Source: an uncultured Verrucomicrobia subdivision 3 bacterium
GTDB taxonomy: Bacteria > Verrucomicrobiota > Verrucomicrobiae > Limisphaerales > UBA11358
DNA: 5,021 nt
Assembly (NCBI GenBank): GCA_903921455.1
Contig: CAIXPZ010000260.1
Coordinates: 1 to 5,021, forward strand
Direction of reading: 5' to 3'
Shown here: positions 1 to 5,021 of the stretch, in pieces
How positions within the stretch are numbered: position 1 is the first letter of the stretch
Layout of the letters: each line of letters opens with the position of its first letter
Notes under the pieces: model-generated
Database searches by the model: none
The model's input: only the letters and a program-made list of their open reading frames with translations
Told to the model about the DNA's origin: nothing
Made by a program: the position numbers and the translations under genes

Positions 1-954
1 CGCGATGTTGCTCAGCACGCTCGAAATGTCGTAGCCCGCTGCTTTGAAGATTTCCTCGGCATAATTGAAGATCACGTTGATGCCGCACCATTGCTGGAAC
101 ACCGCCAGCACCACGCCGAGCAGGAGCACTTTGCGCAACTTTGGTTCGAGCAGGTCGGCGAAGCGCACCCGCTGGATTTCCTCCTTCGACAATGTGGAGT
201 TGATTTCGCTGACGGCCGCGTTGGCGTAAGCGAGCCCGCCAATTTTCACCAGGATGGCTTTTGCCTTATCCGTTTTGCCATTCTTCGCCAGCCAGCGCGG
301 ACTTTCCGGCACGAGGAACATGCCCAGCAAAAACAGCACCGACGGCACGGCGGTCAGACCAAACATCCAGCGCCAGGCCGACTGGCCGAACCAGGAAGTT
401 TTGATGAATTCATCCGTCGCGCCTTGCGGCAGGTCGCGGACGATAAACCAGTTGAGGTATTGCGCGAACAGAATGCCGACGACGATGGTGAGTTGATTGA
501 TCGAGACAAGTTTGCCGCGCATCTGCGCCGGCGCGACCTCGGAGATATACATTGGCGACAAACCCGAAGCCAAGCCGATGCCCACGCCTCCCAAGATGCG
601 CCACGCGATGAAGATGGTGAAGTTGTTCGCGAGCGCGTTGCCCAGCGAAGTGACAGCAAACAGCAGCGCCGCCAGAATCAACAGCCGCTTGCGTCCGAAC
701 TTGTCGCTCATCGCCCCGGCCATCAGTGAGCCGACCAGACATCCGATGAGGGCGCAACTGTTGGCCCAGCCAATCTGCGTTTCACTGGTCAGTTCGAAGT
801 AGCGCTGAAAAAAAGGTTTTGCTCCGCCGATGACGACCCAGTCCCAGCCGAAGAGCAGTCCACCCATGGCGGCGACGCTGGAGATGAGCCAGACATAGCC
901 GAGGTTAAACTCAGCTTTGAGGTTGGAGGATTCGGTGGTCGTGGTTGTGATCAT
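1..954 (-). CDS. MFS sugar porter family transporter (C-terminus beyond window)
   Basis: This is an inner-membrane sugar transporter of the MFS sugar porter family, probably a proton or cation symporter like XylE. The frame is open from an ATG at 954-952 to base 1, giving 318 codons; the family is usually 450-500 residues, so about the last third (TM8-TM12) lies outside. Visible signatures are LLFGWDWVVIGGA (residues 33-45; D38 matches the coupling Asp of XylE), the loop 2-3 motif DKFGRKR (84-90), WRILGGVGIGLASGLSPMYISEVAP spanning 118-142 with R119, Q154 in TM5, PESPRWL (216-222) after TM6, and QQWCGIN (287-293) in TM7. TM1 starts near residue 20, after a tail with five consecutive Thr. Odd points are Trp after FG in TM1, and Asn298 where XylE has the first Tyr of its YY pair. 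The gene starts 21 nt after the epimerase gene, so co-transcription is likely. The substrate is not determinable here. Family assignment is firm; the proton-symport mechanism is inferred from the family. Confidence 0.95.
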   Translation of the reverse strand, partial: MITTTTTESSNLKAEFNLGYVWLISSVAAMGGLLFGWDWVVIGGAKPFFQRYFELTSETQIGWANSCALIGCLVGSLMAGAMSDKFGRKRLLILAALLFAVTSLGNALANNFTIFIAWRILGGVGIGLASGLSPMYISEVAPAQMRGKLVSINQLTIVVGILFAQYLNWFIVRDLPQGATDEFIKTSWFGQSAWRWMFGLTAVPSVLFLLGMFLVPESPRWLAKNGKTDKAKAILVKIGGLAYANAAVSEINSTLSKEEIQRVRFADLLEPKLRKVLLLGVVLAVFQQWCGINVIFNYAEEIFKAAGYDISSVLSNIA

Positions 955-975
955 AAATTATTTGAGTGGCTGAAA
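955..975 (-). other. 21-nt intergenic spacer before the sugar porter gene
   Basis: The spacer reads TTTCAGCCACTCAAATAATTT, running directly into the ATG. It has no GGAG-like Shine-Dalgarno, no hairpin and no room for a terminator or an independent promoter. It is AT-rich just before the start, as seen in leaders translated without a strong anti-SD interaction. It supports co-transcription with the upstream genes. Confidence 0.5.
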
Positions 976-1866
976 CTAGAATCCGACGCGCAATTTGACC
1001 TGCCAGGATCGTTTCTCCTGGGGCGCGAGCAATCCACCTTGTCCCGCCTTGACCGCATCGGTGAGCGCGTCAGCCGCACCATTGGCCGGTTCGAGCGCGA
1101 CGTGATGATAACCATTCCATCCACCACGCGTGAGCCATAGGCCTAGCGTGTTGTTGCGATCCGTATCCCACTCAAATTGAAGCCGGTCGCGGGCGGCGAT
1201 GTTCATCACGCTCGCCCGTCCTTCGCGGAGCGGACCGGCATAGGTTTTCACACAGCTTGGCTTGTCGGTGTTGAACTTCAGTCCGTCAATCCACTGTTCC
1301 CCGGCGAGAAGATTCTCTGTTTCCTCCGTCAGGTCCAATTGGATGTGGTCATTCACCGGCAGGAGCGGATGCATGGCCCAAAGAAATTCCTCCGGCTCGT
1401 TGCTAAGGTTTTCCAGTTGGTAATCCAGCCGGATTTCATTTCCGTGCAACGCAATGCTGCGTTCAAAATGGAACGGCGAAACCGCCAGCATCACTGAGGT
1501 TTTCAAAACGCCGCGCCCGAAGGCTTCCAGGTCAATCTCCCACGGCACGCTCCACACCTCGCCGTGATCGGGCAGCTTGCGGCCCTGCCAATCGCACGGC
1601 GCAATGGTGGGCAGACATTCGTCCCAACCCGTCATGGTGCTGGCGGCAAAGTCGTCGCCGAGTTGATTGCGGAACAGTTTCATCCCTGTCGGCGGATGCC
1701 ACATCCATTCGTAACCGGTCACGAGATTGCGCAGCAAAATGACCTTTGCTCCCAACTCCGGCACGAGCGCGAGTTCAACTGCCTCGTTCCGCAGGCCAAA
1801 GACGTCAAATCCTTGTTCCGAGCGGCGGAAAGTTTTGGTCGTCTGTGCTGAAGTTGGGGTCGGCAT
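976..1866 (-). CDS. Galactose-mutarotase-like / aldose 1-epimerase family protein
   Basis: This complete 296-residue protein looks like a single-domain galactose-mutarotase fold, a beta-sandwich that in aldose 1-epimerases interconverts alpha and beta anomers of free sugars, usually in the cytoplasm. There is no signal peptide or membrane segment. Visible landmarks are an N-terminal strand LALVPELGAKVILLRNL (32-48), GWDECLP (80-86), PDHGEVWSVPW (99-109), FLWAMHPLLP (161-170), HHVALEP (254-260) and a final strand with SWQVKLRVGF (287-296). By analogy with GalM, H101 and H166 would be the active-site histidines and E259 the catalytic base. The classical GalM N-x-x-GR region near the N-terminus is not recognisable, so this is a divergent member; hexose-phosphate epimerase or a sugar-binding non-enzyme are alternatives. 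The ATG is chosen because it follows the upstream stop by 4 nt and leaves a compact N-terminus (about 15 Thr/Ser-rich residues before the fold). It sits between the DUF5107-TPR gene and the sugar porter. The fold call is strong; the exact substrate is unknown. Confidence 0.85.
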   Translation of the reverse strand: MPTPTSAQTTKTFRRSEQGFDVFGLRNEAVELALVPELGAKVILLRNLVTGYEWMWHPPTGMKLFRNQLGDDFAASTMTGWDECLPTIAPCDWQGRKLPDHGEVWSVPWEIDLEAFGRGVLKTSVMLAVSPFHFERSIALHGNEIRLDYQLENLSNEPEEFLWAMHPLLPVNDHIQLDLTEETENLLAGEQWIDGLKFNTDKPSCVKTYAGPLREGRASVMNIAARDRLQFEWDTDRNNTLGLWLTRGGWNGYHHVALEPANGAADALTDAVKAGQGGLLAPQEKRSWQVKLRVGF

Positions 1867-1885
1867 GGCTTTAGGAAAGTTCCTT
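1867..1885 (-). promoter_or_regulatory. TPR gene / epimerase gene junction with weak, spaced ribosome binding site
   Basis: The TAA of the TPR gene and the ATG of the epimerase gene are separated by only AGCC. The only purine-rich Shine-Dalgarno-like stretch is AAGGA at 1885-1881, inside the end of the upstream coding region and 14 nt from the ATG, longer than the usual spacing. It lies largely in a short perfect palindrome, AGGAACTTTCCT (1873-1884). Such tight packing favours translational coupling by ribosomes finishing the upstream gene. The role of the palindrome is speculative. Confidence 0.35.
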
Positions 1886-4800
1886 ATTCAAATCAGCCGC
1901 GAGTGCGTGGTTGGGATCGCGCTGGAGCACGGTGGCGAGGAGTTTCTTTGCCTGCGGTTTCCGGCCGAGACCAAGCTGCGCCTGCGCTTGCAGGAATAAC
2001 GCGGTGGTTTCCTGCCGCCGTTGCAGATCGTCGTCGAACAACAGCATCGTCGGCAGCGACGTGGCGAAGTAATCAATCTTCGCCTGCGTTTTCTGAAGCT
2101 TCTGCGCGTAAGTGAACAGGTCGCGAAACAGCTCTTTGGTTTTCGCCGACTGGCCGAGTTCCTCCCACGCCAGCGCGGAGTAATACGTCATCTCGCTGAA
2201 CGCGCGGACGCTCATTTCCTGGAAGTCGCCCTTGAATGTGGCAGCAGCAAGCCAGTGTTGTTTGGCCTGCTTGGCGTCACCGCTTGCGGCGAGGGCACAA
2301 CCGAGCCAGTAATGAATGTCGCTCTGGTTGGCCAACACGTGTTTTGCTTCGCCGAGATTCTGCGGCGCAGTCAGAGCGGCGGCAAAGTGTTCGCACGCTT
2401 TCGCCGCTTCGCCGCCTTCCAGCGCCACGCGACCCAGCGCCAGATGGGAGCGAATCCACTGGCCCAGTGGTCCGCCTTCGCCGCCCTCCCACGGCTGGAA
2501 GTTGCGGGCGCTGACGAGTGCAAGCGCCTTCTCGTGTTGACTGGTCTGGTTGTAGAGCGCGCAAATCTCCACGCTCAAATCGTCGCGTTGCTGCACGAGG
2601 TCAAGGCGGTGCTCCAGTTCGCGCAGACGCTTCGCCGGCTTCTCGCCAAGACGTTTCCAAAGTTGATCGCGTTCGTAGAGCAGGCGCGCATCGTCTGGGT
2701 TCGCTTTGATCGCGCAGTCGTAAGCGGCGCGAGCCTTGGCAGGCAGGCTGCGAATGTTGAAGTAGCCAATGCCCAGATTGCGCCAGACGACGGAGAACTT
2801 CGGGTCAAGTTTTGCGCTGCGCTCCCAAAGTTGAATCGCCTCGGCATGTCGGCGGCGGTCGTAGAACAGATTGCCCAGATAATACGGCGCGCGGGCGTCC
2901 GCTGGATTCGTGGTCATGGCGGCTTCGAGAATGGCGATCTCCTCTAGTCGCGCCGGGAAACAGTAATCAGACGGCGAAGCTGCGGCGTATTTGAAATGTT
3001 TCCGCGCGGCCTTGCCATCGCCCCGTTTCTGTTCGATCCAGCCGAGCGTATAATGGAGAAGCGGCAGCGCACCCCAGCTTTGGTCAGGAAGATCGCCGCG
3101 TTGGGTGCTGGCAGATTCAAGCAATCCAACCGCCTCGGAAACTAATCCAGCGCGGGTGAAGTCATGCGCCAGGTCAAGGTGCGTTTGCAAATCACAAACC
3201 AATTCATCGCAATGCAGAAACCTTGCCCACGAGTCCAGCGGATCAAGCGCCAGCGTCGCGCGCAGCAACGTGTCAGCCTCGGCGGCGCGATTGAGTTGTC
3301 GCACCACGATGACTTTCAGATTTCGGGCGCGGAGGTTGTCAGCGTCGAAGCGCAGCGACCGGTTCAAATGATCCAGCGCGATTGACCAGTCTTGGCGCGT
3401 GCAATCAATCTCGGCCAGTGCGTGATAGCCCGCCGCCATCCACGCTTGATTCCAGCACGCTTTGTAGAGCGCAGCGTAGGCTTCGTCGTCGCGGCCCAGA
3501 TGGCGCAGCGTCAGTCCCAGATGGTAATACGCTTCACCATCATAAGGATTGGCGTTGCGGCGCGTGAGGCGGGCGATGGCAGCGAGAAAATGTTTTTCGG
3601 CGCCGGCAAATTCGCCGCGTTTGAGATGCCACAAACCCAGCGCGTTGTTGCAGCGCGAATCGTGCGGGTCGCGGCGCAATGCTTCCTGCCAGTAGAGCGT
3701 CGCGCAGCGGGTGGCGTGGCGATACTGATCCAGGTGCAGGCCGGTGATGAACAGTTCGTCGTTGCTCGCGATGTCGGTTGGCGCGGGCGGCTCAGTGGCC
3801 GGCGGTGGGACTTTGCCCTTCTTGTGTGGTTTGGGTTGATAGCTGATGATCGCTTTGCCGTCTTTATCCACGATGCGCAATTGTAAATCGGTTTCTGCCA
3901 CGCCGCGCGGGAGTTTGATTTCAGCGAGGAATGGAGCGTCGGGCGCGAGGTCGCGGGTGGCGGAGAAAAGTTTTTTCCCATTCACGACGAGTAGGATTTT
4001 TGCGCCGGAGAATTTGTGCGTGACCGAGATGCCAAGCGAAAGCGGCGTCGCGCTGCCCTTACCGCCGCCGTCCAGGACGCGCAGAGCAATCGCGGCGTCG
4101 AGGTTCGCGTGCTGCGCCGGGCCGATCTTCTGAATCGGATACCAATACTGACTCCACGTTTTCGTTTCGCCGGGCTGGAGGAAGCTGAAGTCAGGCTGGT
4201 TGTCGGTATAGACGCCGGCCATGATTTCAATGTAGGGCGGAAATTCGCCGCGCGCATTGGCGTCGGTCAGGTTGCGATCCCATGCGTAGCCGAATTCGTG
4301 ATTGCCCCACGTCCATTGCTTTTTACCGGGTGAGATGTGGTGGTTGGCCACATGGACGATACCGGCCTGGGCATTGTAATCGTAGCCGCCGAAGAAATCT
4401 TCCTGGCTGCCCATGCACATGTAGGAGGTTGGCACGGGAATGTTCGCGTAGAATGAGAGGTCGTTGGCCGCGTAGCCGACCGGCCCTTTGCCACCAGAAT
4501 TGGGCGGGACGTATTGACGCGGGACTTCGTTCTTCGGAACGCCTTTGCGGCCACGGGCACCGTAGTTCACGCCGTAGTAATGGCCTTGTGCCAGCGGATA
4601 TTCACTCATCGAACGGCGCGCGTGGTCGGCGACGTAATAAACATCCGGCGGGAAAAAGCTTTGATACGCCTCATGCACTTCCGTGGCGACGTTGGCCCAC
4701 CAAAGAAACGTCTGCGTCAGCGGCGTGCGGTTGTAGGCGCGGACTTTGACTTCCACGTAAGCCTTGCCGGGATGCAGGCAGACACCGTGCATTCCCTTCA

Positions 4801-5021
4801 TCCGCGCCATCGGGTCGTGGTCGCTGCACCAGACGGTCATCGAGCCGTCGGCGTGTTTCTCGATCTCGTGGTCAACCGGCAGGAACGTCGCGGGCCGGTG
4901 ATGCTGCGGCCAGTTGAATTCGATGCCGCCGGAAATCCACGGCCCGGCAAGGCCCACGAGCGCGGGCTTGATGACCTGCTGGTTATAGATGAGGTCGTAG
5001 CCGGTGGACTTGTCCACGATC
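1871..5021 (-). CDS. DUF5107 domain-containing tetratricopeptide repeat protein (N-terminus beyond window)
   Basis: The frame runs open from the window edge to TAA at 1873-1871, giving 1049-1050 visible residues. The GTG at 5017-5015 codes an internal Val (residue 1 in this numbering), not the start: the sequence opens inside a conserved region (DKSTGYDLIY, then VIKPALVGLAGPWISGGIEF), and full-length relatives carry, from memory, about 80-100 more residues. Residues 1-300 form the DUF5107-type beta-rich domain, with GGIEFNWPQHHRP (30-42), FLWWAN (104-109), a GKKQWTWGNHEFGYAWDRN stretch (231-249), and PYIEIMAGVYTDNQPDFSF (261-279). Residues 305-393 look like a second beta-sandwich module, 394-415 a Pro/Lys-rich linker, and 420-1048 about 14-15 TPR-like helical hairpins. 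Fourteen Cys are scattered through it, fitting a cytoplasmic protein, but a signal peptide cannot be judged. No biochemical function is established to my knowledge. The operon with a mutarotase-like gene and a sugar porter suggests a sugar-binding or sugar-modifying domain on a TPR scaffold (inference). Confidence 0.9.
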   Translation of the reverse strand, partial: IVDKSTGYDLIYNQQVIKPALVGLAGPWISGGIEFNWPQHHRPATFLPVDHEIEKHADGSMTVWCSDHDPMARMKGMHGVCLHPGKAYVEVKVRAYNRTPLTQTFLWWANVATEVHEAYQSFFPPDVYYVADHARRSMSEYPLAQGHYYGVNYGARGRKGVPKNEVPRQYVPPNSGGKGPVGYAANDLSFYANIPVPTSYMCMGSQEDFFGGYDYNAQAGIVHVANHHISPGKKQWTWGNHEFGYAWDRNLTDANARGEFPPYIEIMAGVYTDNQPDFSFLQPGETKTWSQYWYPIQKIGPAQHANLDAAIALRVLDGGGKGSATPLSLGISVTHKFSGAKILLVVNGKKLFSATRDLAPDAPFLAEIKLPRGVAETDLQLRIVDKDGKAIISYQPKPHKKGKVPPPATEPPAPTDIASNDELFITGLHLDQYRHATRCATLYWQEALRRDPHDSRCNNALGLWHLKRGEFAGAEKHFLAAIARLTRRNANPYDGEAYYHLGLTLRHLGRDDEAYAALYKACWNQAWMAAGYHALAEIDCTRQDWSIALDHLNRSLRFDADNLRARNLKVIVVRQLNRAAEADTLLRATLALDPLDSWARFLHCDELVCDLQTHLDLAHDFTRAGLVSEAVGLLESASTQRGDLPDQSWGALPLLHYTLGWIEQKRGDGKAARKHFKYAAASPSDYCFPARLEEIAILEAAMTTNPADARAPYYLGNLFYDRRRHAEAIQLWERSAKLDPKFSVVWRNLGIGYFNIRSLPAKARAAYDCAIKANPDDARLLYERDQLWKRLGEKPAKRLRELEHRLDLVQQRDDLSVEICALYNQTSQHEKALALVSARNFQPWEGGEGGPLGQWIRSHLALGRVALEGGEAAKACEHFAAALTAPQNLGEAKHVLANQSDIHYWLGCALAASGDAKQAKQHWLAAATFKGDFQEMSVRAFSEMTYYSALAWEELGQSAKTKELFRDLFTYAQKLQKTQAKIDYFATSLPTMLLFDDDLQRRQETTALFLQAQAQLGLGRKPQAKKLLATVLQRDPNHALAADLNKELS
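1874..3760 (-). other. C-terminal TPR array, about 14-15 repeats
   Basis: Residues 420-1048 of the partial protein show the TPR pattern (bulky position 4, L7, G/A8, Y11, A20, F24, A27, P32). The clearest units start near residues 454 (NNALGLWHLKRGEFAGAEKHF), 492, 527, 562, 649, 708 (PYYLGNLFYDRRRHAEAIQLW, ending LDPK), 742 (WRNLGIGYFNIRSLPAKARAAY, ending NPDD), 851, 899 and 1006 (ending RDPNHALAADLNKEL). Units between 596-645, 777-850 and 941-974 are degenerate. TPR superhelices bind peptides or partner proteins, so this half probably mediates assembly or docking; its ligand is unknown. Confidence 0.85.
3773..3835 (-). other. Pro/Lys-rich interdomain linker
   Basis: Residues about 395-415 of the partial protein contain KPHKKGKVPPPATEPPAPTD-like low-complexity sequence. 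This is typical of an extended, flexible hinge, here joining the beta-rich half to the TPR half. It marks the domain boundary clearly. Confidence 0.75.
3839..4105 (-). other. Second beta-rich (Ig-like) module between DUF5107 and the linker
   Basis: Residues about 305-393 of the partial protein alternate hydrophobic strands and polar turns: LSLGISVTH, AKILLVVNGKKLFSATRDL, APFLAEIKLP, TDLQLRIVDKDGKAIISY. The pattern of short strands with Gly/Asp/Asn turns resembles an Ig- or fibronectin-like sandwich. There is no catalytic signature. It may brace the DUF5107 domain or form part of its C-terminal extension; the boundaries are approximate. Confidence 0.5.
4118..5017 (-). other. DUF5107-type domain (N-terminal beta-sandwich) of the TPR protein
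   Basis: This is the visible part of the DUF5107 domain, residues 1-300 of the partial protein. It is rich in aromatics, His and Gly, with alternating strand-like segments and no repeats. The most striking segments are GPWISGGIEFNWPQHHRP (25-42), a His/Asn-rich stretch HVANHHISPGKKQWTWGNH (222-240), and PYIEIMAG (261-268), followed by a Trp/Tyr-rich last strand TKTWSQYWYPI (285-295). Candidate functional residues by position are E33, H50, H226/H227, W236 and E264. Its order of motifs parallels the adjacent mutarotase-like protein, pointing to a carbohydrate-binding or carbohydrate-active beta-sandwich; this is my reading, not a database result. Confidence 0.75.

Noticed and set aside
91..729. 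Plus-strand open frame of 212 codons
   Set aside because: It is antisense to the sugar porter, whose TM segments and family motifs are unmistakable; the plus-strand product is His/Gln/Arg-rich with no fold signal.
811..817. Run of seven A (seven T on the coding strand) as a possible frameshift site
   Set aside because: The porter frame is continuous through it and encodes the expected KPFF sequence after TM1, so there is no sign of a frameshift or slippage product.
955..975. Possible terminator or promoter between epimerase and porter genes
   Set aside because: Only 21 nt are available, with no hairpin, no T-run after a stem and no paired -35/-10 elements.
2021..2947. Long plus-strand open frame of 308 codons
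   Set aside because: It lies wholly antisense to the TPR array, has no recognisable domain, and its composition (Arg/Ala/Val-rich) is what a GC-rich antisense shadow gives.
3392..3886. Plus-strand open frame of 164 codons
   Set aside because: It is antisense to the linker and first TPR repeats, with no start signal or family resemblance.
5015..5017. GTG as the start codon of the DUF5107-TPR protein
   Set aside because: The reading frame stays open to the window edge and the sequence begins inside a conserved DUF5107 region, so this Val is internal and the true start lies beyond base 5021.

Overview
The window holds three genes, all on the minus strand and packed head to tail, so it reads as one operon transcribed from high to low coordinates. 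In transcription order they are: (1) a large protein, open at the window edge, with an N-terminal DUF5107-type beta-sandwich domain, a second beta-rich module, a Pro/Lys-rich linker and a long C-terminal TPR array (1871-5021, start missing); (2) a galactose-mutarotase-like / aldose 1-epimerase-family protein (976-1866, complete); (3) an MFS sugar-porter-family transporter (1-954, start present, C-terminus missing). The gaps are 4 nt and 21 nt. No RNA gene, mobile element, repeat array, CRISPR array or convincing terminator was seen, and essentially every base is coding.

The gene content suggests carbohydrate uptake and processing. The porter would import a monosaccharide or small sugar, the epimerase-like protein would interconvert anomers or otherwise bind a sugar, and the DUF5107-TPR protein is the uncharacterised component. 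Reading the two neighbours side by side, the N-terminal DUF5107 domain and the mutarotase-like protein appear to share motifs in the same order (G-x5-P, DH, FLW, an acidic residue on a late strand, then a Trp-containing last strand). This suggests that both are mutarotase-fold proteins acting on related sugars. No glycoside hydrolase, kinase or regulator lies in the window, so the substrate cannot be named.

Organism: a moderately GC-rich bacterium. The porter signature (GWDWVVIGGAKPF, QQWCGINVIFNYAEEIF) together with DUF5107-TPR proteins recalls Verrucomicrobiota, Planctomycetota and Bacteroidota. Weak or absent Shine-Dalgarno sequences at both visible starts and the GC content make Verrucomicrobiota my best guess, but this is inference from family resemblance and not a demonstrated assignment.
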